NCBI GenBank assembly: GCA_964539825.1
Contig: CAZIKF010000006.1
Location: 71,201-135,200, forward strand
Length of the DNA: 64,000 bases
Source: CAZIKF01 sp964539825
Lineage (GTDB): Bacteria > Muiribacteriota > UBA6191
Direction of reading: 5' to 3'
Position 1 is the first letter of the stretch; every line of letters starts with the position of its first letter. The notes under the pieces are model-generated. The model searched no databases. It was not told the origin of the DNA and was given only the letters and a program-made list of their open reading frames with translations. Of this stretch, positions 17,024-26,197 are shown one piece after another. The translations under genes were made by a program, and so were the position numbers.

Positions 17024-18412
17024 GTGATGCGAAATTTTTTTCGTACCCTTCTACCTGTCTTGCCAGGAATCCTCTGTCTCTGTACTTTCTCAGGATTCTG
17101 TGGGAGTCCATCTCACCCTTCAGGTTTTGAAGTTACCAGGGAGGGTATTGCCAATCATGGCACTATCTTTCTTGGACACAGGGGAGTAGTGAGAATTCCC
17201 CGGTGCACGAGCCGGCTGGTTTCCTCACATTTTGCCATACCCTTGGAATGCCTTTTCTCAATTCATGGGATGCAATTCCCTGGCACCAAGCATAGCGGAC
17301 CCATCGCCGCCACACTTGAGATCATCTTTCCATCCGACTATAAGCACCAGGAATTCCTGTTTTCCTATTCATCCTCTCTTAAACATGGACTGCACACTCC
17401 CAAAGTTCTCTCCTCAGTGGGACTCCCGCGAGGCCAATGGACCACGATGACAATATGGTTACCGGCATTTAAACCATCCCATGGTAAGGGTGAGGACTTT
17501 GGATTTGGACAGATCGATTGGGGATATGGCTACCTTGATTTCTGTTTGGATCAGAAAACTGAATACAAAGCTCGTGAATTATTGGAAAACGAGCGAAATG
17601 CTCTCTTGAACTGCAAGAAGTTTCGTTTTAACAGGCAAAAGGGAATTTATCTACGTTCCCTGAAACTCACAAAACCCGAACATCTTTCTACCAAGGAAAC
17701 AGAAAACCTGCTCACAGTCCTCTACCCTTCCCTCTTCGATACGACCTGGAGCCGAAGTCTACTTTATTTTCTGGGAGGAGGTTTCCTTCTAGGTTTGCTT
17801 TTGCGTCTCTCCCGCCGCGTCAGTCTCCAATTTTTACTTGGCTTCTTAATCCCCTTTCTACCATTACTCGCATTTCTACTCATCGAGGGAGAGGAGTACC
17901 TGTCTACCCTGAGAAACTCTAGCATTGCTTCCATCCGAAAGGACATGGAAAGAGACTTTCAAGTGATCGAGTCATTAGCTCAACAATGCGGTCAGGAATA
18001 TATTTCCAAATTTAAGGAGTATTCAAAGAAGGTTCAAAAATTCATTGCGGACAAAAGCTATAACGAGGAAGGTGTCCCTCTGGACTTCGTTGAATTGGAA
18101 GAATTCAAGGAAAGGATAAAGGCGGCAAAACCAGGCAAGGAGACCGCGCAAATCTATCAAGAAATGATCTTGAAACTCCTTGAGAAGATTCGAGAAGCCT
18201 ATCCGGCTGGTCACAAATTGGTGAGACATTACGAAAAACGATATGCAACGTCCCTGACCTTATCTCCAGAAAATGCCGGATCCAGGATCAAGGATGATGC
18301 TGACTCCTATGCCGAGCGAGCTGATGCCCTGGTCGTATTTCGAAACACGATCTCTTGGAGTCTATGTCTGTCTATGACATATTACCAATGGTTCTATGCA
18401 TTATGCCCATGA
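17024..18412 (+). pseudogene. N-terminal sensor part of a class III cyclase, split by a frameshift
   Basis: This 462-residue frame has a signal peptide, an unrecognised extracytoplasmic domain (about 30-235), a pair of membrane segments (about 245-295, LYFLGGGFLLGLLLRL and FLLGFLIPFLPLLAFLLI) and then a helical region. It ends abruptly with SMTYYQWFYALCP. The next frame (18396) starts inside it and continues with a matching sensor region, HAMP and cyclase domain; the neighbouring 850-residue protein has the same order (membrane pair, second sensor region, membrane helix, HAMP, cyclase) in one chain. The two frames can be joined by one indel between 18378 and 18409. Either a real frameshift or an assembly error; a genuine two-protein arrangement is less likely because the second frame has no good start. 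Confidence 0.6.
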
Positions 18413-19874
18413 TCGGGGCTTTGGTGTGGGCGGCGACGACCTGGTCACCTCTGCCGCAACCCTGCAGTTGCTCAAGGAGTTAGCGGGGATTCCATCTTCA
18501 AGCCTGGAGACCATCTCTGAGATCACCTCAAAACTAGGCTTTTCTCTTAAAACGATGGACCAATACCTCAATCTCCCGTTCAGCCCGGCCATCTTTAGCA
18601 CAGGAACCAGGGGGACCTTCGCTCATCGACGCTTCTGGACCCATTTTATGGATAAGAGAACAGGGCCCTGGGTGATCACGGCGGAGGCGGAAGCGGGTTC
18701 TATGCTTCTGGGTCTTCCGGAGAAGATTCAGTCTTACCAGGGTCAGAATTCTTCCCCTTCCGGCCGTTTTGAGTACTTGTTCCTGGGTCAGTTAATCGGA
18801 ACGGGCGGTGATGCCCAACACTATTATGATTTTCCTCTGAGAAATCAGAATGATCCTTACCTGAGCATGGCTTGCGCCCTGTCCAGAGTTCAAGACGGTA
18901 AGATCTTCCAGGGAGCTATATCTGAGAAGGGAGTTAAGCTGATGCTAGGAGGGAATTTTTCTCATGTACCTGCCTATGCGCTGGCACTTTCAAAAAATGT
19001 TTCCCCACACTTTCTTAGGCTAAAGAATAGACTCAACACTCTTTATGTTGCCCTGATTACAGTTTTCCTGCTGCTCATCGCAGTCTCAGCCACTGTTTCT
19101 TCCCGAGTGACCCTCCCTCTCAAACGGCTTGAAGAGGGTTTGAAGCGAATTGAAAAGGGCGACTTGAGCAGAGAAGTGCTGGTTCCGGGAAGAGATGAAT
19201 TCCAGCATCTGACCCAGCGTTTTAACTCCTTACTTCACTTTCTGAGGGAAAAGGAGGAGATCACCGGATTTCTTTCCCAGGGAACCGCAGAACATATCGT
19301 TTCCACCAGGGGAGAGAGTTCAAGAGAGGAAGCATGTGTGATATTTGCCGGATTGCTTGAGCAGGAAGAAAGCACTGAATCAGTAGATGAGACCGCGCGT
19401 AATCTACAGGCCTTTGTGTCACTGGTCCAGGATTGTGTTTTTGAACATGGTGGACGCATAGATAAGTTCACCGGGACAGCATGCCTGGGACTCTTTACCG
19501 CAGAGAAGGTTCAGTCACAGCCCTTACAAGTCACAGCTGATTTACTAAAACGGCTTAGGTCTTTTAACACGAGATTTGAATCACTTGGTAAGTCGCCTTT
19601 GAGAGTAGGGATCGGGCTTGCCACCGGTGCGGTGGTCCTGGGACATGTGGGTTCTGAGCAACGGAAAGATTTTACCTGCATCGGAAATACGGTGAATTTG
19701 GCCGCCAGACTCGAGAATCTTGCAATGAAGTCCCCTTCGCTTGTAACAGCCTATGTGGATGAAAGAACCCAAGAACTGAACCCTGCTAGTGAGGAATTTT
19801 CCTATCAAGAATTGGACCCTGTAAAAATTAAGGGAAAACGGGAACTTCAAAAGGTCTATGAACTCATTGTCTGA
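18396..19874 (+). CDS. Class III nucleotidyl cyclase, C2-like half (lacks metal Asp), C-terminal part of the split gene
   Basis: The 492-residue frame has a sensor region, a transmembrane helix (about 210-235, YVALITVFLLLIAVSATVSS), a HAMP domain (LKRLEEGLKRIEKGDL) and a cyclase domain from about 315. The two metal-binding Asp are replaced: G319 in VIFAGLLE (usually FADI) and T361 in KFTGTACLGLF (usually GDA). Substrate and transition-state residues are intact: K357, T427, N434 and R438 (in DFTCIGNTVNLAARLE). This is the residue pattern of the mammalian C2 domain. Thr at 427 is the class IIIb substitution for the adenine-binding Asp. Alone it should be inactive; a partner is encoded by the overlapping gene at 19858 (17-nt overlap). 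Confidence 0.8.
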   Translation: MHYAHDRGFGVGGDDLVTSAATLQLLKELAGIPSSSLETISEITSKLGFSLKTMDQYLNLPFSPAIFSTGTRGTFAHRRFWTHFMDKRTGPWVITAEAEAGSMLLGLPEKIQSYQGQNSSPSGRFEYLFLGQLIGTGGDAQHYYDFPLRNQNDPYLSMACALSRVQDGKIFQGAISEKGVKLMLGGNFSHVPAYALALSKNVSPHFLRLKNRLNTLYVALITVFLLLIAVSATVSSRVTLPLKRLEEGLKRIEKGDLSREVLVPGRDEFQHLTQRFNSLLHFLREKEEITGFLSQGTAEHIVSTRGESSREEACVIFAGLLEQEESTESVDETARNLQAFVSLVQDCVFEHGGRIDKFTGTACLGLFTAEKVQSQPLQVTADLLKRLRSFNTRFESLGKSPLRVGIGLATGAVVLGHVGSEQRKDFTCIGNTVNLAARLENLAMKSPSLVTAYVDERTQELNPASEEFSYQELDPVKIKGKRELQKVYELIV

Positions 19875-22410
19875 TCAGAGCAAGTTTACTCTATTGAAGT
19901 GGGTCCACTTCGCTCTTGGCACCTTAGTTGGTATGCTATTGCTAGGACTAATTCTATGGCTGCTTCATTCACAGCATGTCATAGAGCAGAAGTCAGCCAG
20001 TGAAGATCCCTATTTTCGCCAGGTAAAGGCTACACTTCATTCCCTTGAAACCTGGAATTCTCTGTCATCTGAAAAACAAACTGATGCATTGGAAACAGGA
20101 TTCACACCCTATATCCGCACCGTTATTTCAGCACTTAGAGAAAATCAGGTTGGGTTGATTAAAGACAAGCAAAGACCCCTTTCAGATATCAGCGCGATCC
20201 ACATTGCAAAACGATCAAGGAGGATCTATTTCGCTGGTTCCCAGTTCAAGGATCTTCTCAAACCGGGATGGAGCAAACATCTCTTTCTTGGTCTTCATCA
20301 CGGGGGTAGGGTTTTTCAAAGAAAGATTACCCATTTCTATCCCCGTTCCATCGGATTAGAAGACTTTCGATCTTATCGGGATTCATTTCAGATCTTTCGT
20401 TCGAAGGAGCGATATCTGGCCTGGTACCTGGGATTTATGGGTGAATATACCTTTGTTATCCTGGTGGATTTCGACCGCCTTACGGGCACAAGGCTCACCA
20501 ATCTCATTTCGCGGATCATAAGCAGCGAGACTCTCGGCTCAGAGCAAGACCAAACTCAGGGTCCATGGAATCTTGCCCGTTCGAATTGGTATTGGACTCT
20601 CCTTGCCCTGTTGGCCTGGGGTTGGATTTGTAACCGAGGATGGACACTGTACCTTGGTGGACGGTTTTCATTCCGCCTGATTTTGATATTTCTTCTCTTT
20701 CTAGTTCTGCTGGACGGAATGTTGATTTCTCTTTTTCGAGAAATGCGTCTCAACAAGGAAGTCCAGGTTCGTGAGAACCTGGAGTCACGCTGGAGACTGT
20801 CGATGCAGAAAGTGGAAAAAGGATTTGATCCTTTTTTACAGCAAATCGCTTCCGGGCTCTCAAAAACACTAAAGAGTGGAAAGGAGCTTGATGAATCGTC
20901 AATTCCTGATTTCTTGATCTTATTTGCTACAGATCGTCAGGCGAGAACTCAAACCTACAACGGTAAACTCGATCCAATGACTCATGATCTAATGCTCCTT
21001 AGTACCGCACAGTTGATTCCTACGGTTGCGGATGCGCAAATCCATGATGTTAAGGCTTTGCAGAAGAGATTCTTTCAAAAAAAGGCTACCCAGGTTGAGT
21101 TTAGAAAAAAATTGATTGATAAAGTTTCCGAAGAATTGGTTCGATTCGGAAAGGGTGCATTTCATCACATTGAGATACTGTCTTCAGGCTTATATCTACT
21201 TTGGGAACACTCAGGCGTTGGTGAATCATTCCGAATCTATGCGGCTCGCGGAAGAAAGAAGAATACCTTAAAAGCATACTTCGAAACCCTGGCCAGGTCT
21301 AAATTAGAGGGGATCAACTCTGAAATGGTTCGCGCTATTCTTCAAGACGGAACTATCTTGGATATTGGAGCCGCTGGCGAATCTAAGGCTCAATATCCAA
21401 CAGACATACTACATAAACTGAAATCAACCCCAAACCAATTTCAAATCCTGAGATGGAGGGGAAAGTCCTTCTTTGCTCTGCAGACCAGTTCCAAGAGCCT
21501 GGGTGGTTTTGATCTTCTCTATTTGCTGCCAGAGTCAAAAGCCCTTGCAGCCATTTCTCTTATGGATTCGAGGTTTTTCTGGTTTCAAGCTCTCACACTC
21601 CTTCTTGCCCTGGTAAGTTGTTCTCTTCTCCTGCGCATGGTGCAAAATCCCCTGGGGCTTTTAAATGAAGGATTTCAAAGAGCACAGAAGGAGGATCTTG
21701 AGTTTGATCTACAAGCTGCCGGGCGAAATGAAATATCCAGTGTACTGAGGGGTTTCAATTCCATGCTCACGGAGCTCAAGAGACGTAAAAAACTCCTCCC
21801 CTTTATTCCTCATGAGATCCTGAAGCTTTTTAAAAAGGATTCAGGGGGTTACGAGAGCAGAATCAGTGATGAGGCCGTGGTGGTATTTTCGGACATTAGA
21901 TCCTTCACTTCCATCTCTGAAACCTATGAACCCGAAGAGATTGTTTCCATGCTCAATGAGTACTTCTCCATCTGGCAGCGTCGAGTAGGCAAGTATTCAG
22001 GAGTAATCGAAAAATTTATCGGGGATGCCGTCGTGGTTGTTTTCTTCAAACAAAACTCTCACTCATTTATGCAAGAGGCTGTACAAACATCCATTGAAGT
22101 TATGTCGGAACTACAAGAATTCAACGCGGCTCGCAAAGAGGCTGGAAAGTTTACCATTCAAAACGGAATTGGTATCTGTTCGGGCACGGTTAGCCTGGGT
22201 ATCCTCGGAACCGAAAGAAAGAGGCATTTTCACGCCCGGGGAAAAGCTGTTGAACGTGCGGAGGAACTGGAAGCGGAGTCCAAAAATGGTAGATTTACCC
22301 GTATTCTTACCGATAAGACAGTCTACGAGGCGGTCCGCTTCCAATATGATCTCGAGCCTCATCAAGATAGATCAGAAGCGGAGCCTATTTTTGAACTCAG
22401 TTCTCTTTAA
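19858..22410 (+). CDS. Class III nucleotidyl cyclase, C1-like half (metal Asp kept, Asn/Arg lost)
   Basis: The 850-residue protein has a membrane helix (about 15-37), an extracytoplasmic domain, a membrane pair (about 243-300), a second sensor region, a helix (about 575-597), HAMP (LNEGFQRAQKEDLEFDL) and a C-terminal cyclase domain. D679 (VVVFSDIRSFT) and D723 (EKFIGDAVVVVF) are the two metal ligands. The segment that should read like DYTVIGDAVNLAARLE is HFHARGKAVERAEELE, so the base-binding residue, Asn and Arg are H792, E799 and E803. It therefore complements the upstream protein exactly: one composite active site, as in mammalian C1/C2 adenylyl cyclase. Start overlaps the upstream gene by 17 nt, which favours coupled synthesis. 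Confidence 0.85.
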   Translation: MNSLSDQSKFTLLKWVHFALGTLVGMLLLGLILWLLHSQHVIEQKSASEDPYFRQVKATLHSLETWNSLSSEKQTDALETGFTPYIRTVISALRENQVGLIKDKQRPLSDISAIHIAKRSRRIYFAGSQFKDLLKPGWSKHLFLGLHHGGRVFQRKITHFYPRSIGLEDFRSYRDSFQIFRSKERYLAWYLGFMGEYTFVILVDFDRLTGTRLTNLISRIISSETLGSEQDQTQGPWNLARSNWYWTLLALLAWGWICNRGWTLYLGGRFSFRLILIFLLFLVLLDGMLISLFREMRLNKEVQVRENLESRWRLSMQKVEKGFDPFLQQIASGLSKTLKSGKELDESSIPDFLILFATDRQARTQTYNGKLDPMTHDLMLLSTAQLIPTVADAQIHDVKALQKRFFQKKATQVEFRKKLIDKVSEELVRFGKGAFHHIEILSSGLYLLWEHSGVGESFRIYAARGRKKNTLKAYFETLARSKLEGINSEMVRAILQDGTILDIGAAGESKAQYPTDILHKLKSTPNQFQILRWRGKSFFALQTSSKSLGGFDLLYLLPESKALAAISLMDSRFFWFQALTLLLALVSCSLLLRMVQNPLGLLNEGFQRAQKEDLEFDLQAAGRNEISSVLRGFNSMLTELKRRKKLLPFIPHEILKLFKKDSGGYESRISDEAVVVFSDIRSFTSISETYEPEEIVSMLNEYFSIWQRRVGKYSGVIEKFIGDAVVVVFFKQNSHSFMQEAVQTSIEVMSELQEFNAARKEAGKFTIQNGIGICSGTVSLGILGTERKRHFHARGKAVERAEELEAESKNGRFTRILTDKTVYEAVRFQYDLEPHQDRSEAEPIFELSSL

Positions 22411-22412
22411 CT

Positions 22413-22961
22413 CTACTGAATTACAGCCCCATAGGCATTGAGTTGGTAAATCACGATAGGTCCCGCGATATTGGCCAGGATGTTCTCAGCGGTCTTGCGA
22501 TCAAATTCTTCTCCCTTTTCCTCAGCCAGGTGTTCAAAGTAAGCCGCTGCCTTTTCTGGTGTAAACTCAATTGCCTTGAGCATACCCCTGGTCGTGACCC
22601 TCTTTCCGACTGAACTGAGTGGGAAAACAATGTCTCCGTCCTTGACCTTAACTCTCAGGGATTGAGCTCCCTTATCCCCTTTAAGCCTGAGCCAGCAGCC
22701 AGCCTTGGGACATACATCCGTCACAGGTCCTGAGATCGTGACCTCTTTACTCATATACTTCTTGGGATTGGCAAGAATTTCAGAAAGAGAGACGGCCTTA
22801 CTCGGTCTTGCCCCTCTCCCGTACTCTCCAATTGCGTTTTTCTTATTGAGCCGTTTTCCAATTGAATTAGCGGCCCCCTTTTCCATATGGCTGCTGGAGG
22901 CAAAAAGTAAGGATGCCGTACCCACCAGAACAAATACCAAAATAAATTTCATTTTTATCAT
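22413..22961 (-). CDS. DUF4920 exported protein
   Basis: ATG 22961 follows GGGAGG with a 5-nt spacer. The 182-residue protein has a signal peptide (FILVFVLVGTASLLFA) and a DUF4920-type OB-fold core: YMSKEVTISGPVTDVCPKAGCW with Cys84 and Cys89, then VKVKDGDIVFPLSSVGKRVTTRG. The Cys pair followed by Trp is a conserved feature of that family and may bind a metal or form a disulfide. Function in the family is not established. Stop lies 3 nt from the convergent cyclase stop. Confidence 0.75.
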   Translation of the reverse strand: MIKMKFILVFVLVGTASLLFASSSHMEKGAANSIGKRLNKKNAIGEYGRGARPSKAVSLSEILANPKKYMSKEVTISGPVTDVCPKAGCWLRLKGDKGAQSLRVKVKDGDIVFPLSSVGKRVTTRGMLKAIEFTPEKAAAYFEHLAEEKGEEFDRKTAENILANIAGPIVIYQLNAYGAVIQ

Positions 22962-22989
22962 TAGATCCTCCCAATAAAGTTAGGGCTTT

Positions 22990-23007
22990 ATTCCAACCTG
23001 CTGGAAT
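22990..23007. promoter_or_regulatory. Inverted repeat in the divergent DUF4920/NhaC promoter region
   Basis: ATTCCA and TGGAAT form perfect 6-bp arms around ACCTGC. It sits 29 nt upstream of the DUF4920 start and 86 nt upstream of the antiporter start, a suitable place for a repressor or activator site. No cognate regulator is adjacent. Confidence 0.35.
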
Positions 23008-23092
23008 GCCACCAATTAAAGGTACTTAGAGACCAAAGTCAATAGTTATTGGGCATAAAACCAAATCAAGTCTTTCATGCTAGAGTATCCCT

Positions 23093-24772
23093 ATGGTTTC
23101 TGAGCCCGAACAGGGAGTCCTTTCCGAATTGTTGGGGTCGATTAGAGCACATTCTCGCTCAACGATTCTTCCACTCTTCCTGTTTTGCTTAACCTGGAAA
23201 TTCTACCCTCATCCATCGATTGGCACCTTTGCCTCAGTCCTGCCCCCAGTTGTAACGGTCTATTTTGCCTTGTTGACAAAAAATGTCTATTTGTCACTCT
23301 TCGCCGGAGTTTTTAGCGGATCTTTTCTACTCATGGAAGGTGCGTTTATCCAGGGAGTTATGGACGCGTTTCGCAAGATGCTCGCTGTCCTCATTGGTGA
23401 TCCTCTCAATCTTTCCTTTGAGGCTTTACCGTTGGATAACTTAAAAATTATTGCCTTTGCCTACCTCCTTGGGGGAATGATCATGATCTGTACCGCCAAT
23501 GGTGGTATGGAAGGACTGATGAATGTGTTTTCCCGCTTCGCCAAAAGCCGAAAAAGGGCACAATTCTCAACCTGGCTCATGGGACTGATCGTGTTCTTTG
23601 ACGACTACACCAATTGTCTTTTGGTAGGCAATACCATGAGACCTATCACGGACCGCTTTAAAATTTCCCGCGAAAAGCTGTCCTATATAGTGGATTCCAC
23701 CGCCGCTCCCATCGCAACCATCGCTCCTGTTTCCACATGGGTTGGCTATGAACTGGGACTGCTTGGTTCCGCTCTTGAAAAATACCCGGCACTGGGTGAA
23801 TGGAATGCCTTTTCCCTGTTTTTAAATAGCATCCCTTTTAGCTATTACGCCTTTTTCAGCCTTTTCTTTATCGGGCTTCTCATTTTCTGGGGAATTGAGT
23901 TTGGACCTATGTTTCACGCCGAGACAGCATCGACCTCGAAAGAAAGTGATCCGTCTGCATTCCACGCCCAAACAAGCTCACATTGGCTGCATGCCGTGGG
24001 TCCTGTATTGATGGTTATTCTGGCGACTTTGTTGATGTTGTATCTTACGGGTAGACAGACAATGATTGCCCAGGACCTGGATGTCACAAGATCCGGTCTG
24101 GCATCGATCCTTATCTCAGGAAATTCCTCAACATCACTATTCACCGGGGCTCTGCTAGGATGTGTACTGGCCATCTTGATCAGTGTTCAATCTGGCTGCT
24201 TATCTGCCCGAGATTGTTTCGCCTGTCTGCGTGAGGGCGGGAAGAAAATGCTGGCTCCAACCCTTGTTCTTTGCCTGAGCTGGAGTCTTGGATCGGTTTG
24301 TCATGAACTGAAAACTGGAGATTTCGTATCTCTTATGGTGCAGCAGCATCTCCCTGATTTCTGGCTGCCGATTCTGGTATTTCTCACCTCAGCCCTGATC
24401 TCCTTTGCTACGGGAACTTCCTGGGGCTGTATGGCTATCATGGTTCCAGTGGTATTGGGCATCACAGCTATCCATTCACCTCAAAACCTACACCTCTTAT
24501 TGGGCTGTGTTTCAGCGATCCTTGGGGGGGCGTCCTTTGGGGACCATTGCTCCCCAATTTCTGACACCACCGTACTCTCCTCCATGGCAGCCCAGGTTGA
24601 CCACCTATCCCATGTGAGAACCCAGATCCCATACGCTTGTTTCGTGGGGGTATGTGTTGTTTTCGCCTATAGTCTCAACTCCCTGTTCAACTCCGGACCC
24701 TGGCCAGGTCTGATCGGGGGGCTGATTCTCCTGGTTGGGGCAACTAGACTGATAGGAAGGAGGGTTGGTTGA
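23093..24772 (+). CDS. NhaC-family Na+/H+ antiporter
   Basis: The 559-residue protein has about 12 hydrophobic helices. Family hallmarks are LIVFFDDYTNCLLVGNTMRP with the Asp pair in a membrane helix, then VDSTAAPIATIAPVSTWVGYE, and near the end GGASFGDHCSPISDTTVLSS. NhaC-type carriers exchange Na+ for H+, or act on organic substrates in some branches. The gene stands alone; it would supply sodium export or pH control at the inner membrane. The assigned start gives a short hydrophilic leader before the first helix; a later start is possible. Confidence 0.88.
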   Translation: MVSEPEQGVLSELLGSIRAHSRSTILPLFLFCLTWKFYPHPSIGTFASVLPPVVTVYFALLTKNVYLSLFAGVFSGSFLLMEGAFIQGVMDAFRKMLAVLIGDPLNLSFEALPLDNLKIIAFAYLLGGMIMICTANGGMEGLMNVFSRFAKSRKRAQFSTWLMGLIVFFDDYTNCLLVGNTMRPITDRFKISREKLSYIVDSTAAPIATIAPVSTWVGYELGLLGSALEKYPALGEWNAFSLFLNSIPFSYYAFFSLFFIGLLIFWGIEFGPMFHAETASTSKESDPSAFHAQTSSHWLHAVGPVLMVILATLLMLYLTGRQTMIAQDLDVTRSGLASILISGNSSTSLFTGALLGCVLAILISVQSGCLSARDCFACLREGGKKMLAPTLVLCLSWSLGSVCHELKTGDFVSLMVQQHLPDFWLPILVFLTSALISFATGTSWGCMAIMVPVVLGITAIHSPQNLHLLLGCVSAILGGASFGDHCSPISDTTVLSSMAAQVDHLSHVRTQIPYACFVGVCVVFAYSLNSLFNSGPWPGLIGGLILLVGATRLIGRRVG

Positions 24773-24774
24773 AA

Positions 24775-24999
24775 TCAGCGGTCAAAATGAAATACGAACC
24801 ATTGTTCGCTATCGGGTTCTGCACTAGGCATAGCCTCATCACACCCGTGTTCTTTAGCGTGAGCGGTCTTGAGCTTCTCAGCCTCTTCTATTGAGGATGC
24901 CTCCCCAATAATCTCCCAGTTTTCCATCTCAGGATGAAGGCTTTCCCAATTCCTGCGTTTAGACCACGGATCACTTGTAATGCCAACGACACAGCTCAT
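24775..24999 (-). CDS. Small conserved-looking protein of unknown function
   Basis: The frame encodes 74 residues beginning MSCVVGITSDPWSKRRNWE and ending EQWFVFHFDR. The pattern VxGITSDPxxRxxxW, an Ile-Glu-Glu-Ala helix and a final aromatic strand looks like a compact alpha/beta domain similar to small DUF proteins seen in many bacteria. It lies in the 360-nt space between the antiporter and the LNS2 gene and no better frame competes for it. No function can be assigned. Confidence 0.5.
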   Translation of the reverse strand: MSCVVGITSDPWSKRRNWESLHPEMENWEIIGEASSIEEAEKLKTAHAKEHGCDEAMPSAEPDSEQWFVFHFDR

Positions 25000-25135
25000 A
25001 GACTCCCCTGGAACTCGTACTCAAAACAATGTCAGAAACCATAGCTCATTACCCGTAATATTGGCAATAAAATCAATAGGCCTTGACGATTCGAGCTAAA
25101 TCTCTAATTATAGTGGACTACCTCTAGAAATCATC

Positions 25136-26179
25136 ATGAAGTATCTCAGTTTCGCGGCCCTCCTTTTATCCATTATTTCAAGTGCACTTAGCGCTCAGAG
25201 CCATGATCAAACCGCGATTTTCCAGCAACTTTATGAACTAGAGGATCTCAACCTTAAGCAAAGGCTTCTTCAGGAACAGTGGGACCCCTGCTCGAGGACT
25301 TTTAACCCCGGAAAGAAAGTTCGCTGGAATCATTTGAGGTCCCTCCTGGTATCAAAACTTGGTAGACCCCGGCATGGTGGTCACGATGTGGTCGCTACCC
25401 AGTTTATGGATGTGAAGATTCGAGCCAATTTCTCCTATGGTTTGTTCAGTAAGGATATTGAAGACGAGCCGGTCGAAGTTTTCATCGCGAATCAAAGATG
25501 CCAATGGTATGTAAAAACAGCGGGTAAGACTGATTCAGATGGCAGGTTTGAAGCGAACCTGGGGCGTCTTCCGACGGGAAAATATCCTATAAAGGTGGTT
25601 TTAAAGCCTAACTCAACTGTAGCCACACTTCTGATCACCGTACTTGAAAGAGGAACCAAAACAGCGGTTTTTGATATTGATGGGACCCTTACTACCTCGG
25701 ATGGCGAATTGATCCATGAAATCATCTCGCGGGTGTTTAAGGGAGACTATGTGCCTAAAATGCGCGATGGCGCTGTTGACGCTGTGAATCTCATGGAGTC
25801 AAAGGGATATGAACTTGTATACCTCACCGGTAGACCCTATCCACTGCATCGAGTTACGAAGTCGTGGCTCCTTTCAAAATCATTTCCCCGTGGAAGTCTG
25901 ATTCTGACCAATTCCAATTCTCAATCAGTACCCAACAAGAAAGGAGTAGGCACCTTTAAGGCCAAACGTATCAAGGAAATCAAGGCTTCGAAAATCAATG
26001 TTGATCACGCTTTTGGTAACGCCCTCACCGATATCTATGCCTACGATCAAGCCCAGGTATCCAAGCACAAAACCCACATTGTAGGAAAACATGCCGGTAA
26101 AGAGAATACTTCAGCGATAGCTGGGTACGCGCAGTACCTGAAAAAATTGGAATCCCTGCCTTCCGTCAACCAACATTAA
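25136..26179 (+). CDS. Exported LNS2/lipin-type HAD phosphatase
   Basis: The 347-residue protein has a signal peptide (about 1-20, ending LSA-QS), a beta-rich domain (about 85-170) and an LNS2 (lipin/Ned1/Smp2) HAD domain. The catalytic motif is D180-I-D182-G-T, in TAVFDIDGTLTTSDG; YLTGRPYPLHRVTKSWL and later AFGNALTDIYAY are further HAD motifs. Eukaryotic lipins use the same domain to dephosphorylate phosphatidate. Here the enzyme appears to be periplasmic or secreted, so a phospholipid or phospho-ester scavenging role is likely, but the substrate is not known. Confidence 0.8.
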   Translation: MKYLSFAALLLSIISSALSAQSHDQTAIFQQLYELEDLNLKQRLLQEQWDPCSRTFNPGKKVRWNHLRSLLVSKLGRPRHGGHDVVATQFMDVKIRANFSYGLFSKDIEDEPVEVFIANQRCQWYVKTAGKTDSDGRFEANLGRLPTGKYPIKVVLKPNSTVATLLITVLERGTKTAVFDIDGTLTTSDGELIHEIISRVFKGDYVPKMRDGAVDAVNLMESKGYELVYLTGRPYPLHRVTKSWLLSKSFPRGSLILTNSNSQSVPNKKGVGTFKAKRIKEIKASKINVDHAFGNALTDIYAYDQAQVSKHKTHIVGKHAGKENTSAIAGYAQYLKKLESLPSVNQH

Positions 26180-26197
26180 ATTTTTTAGTAGAACTAA

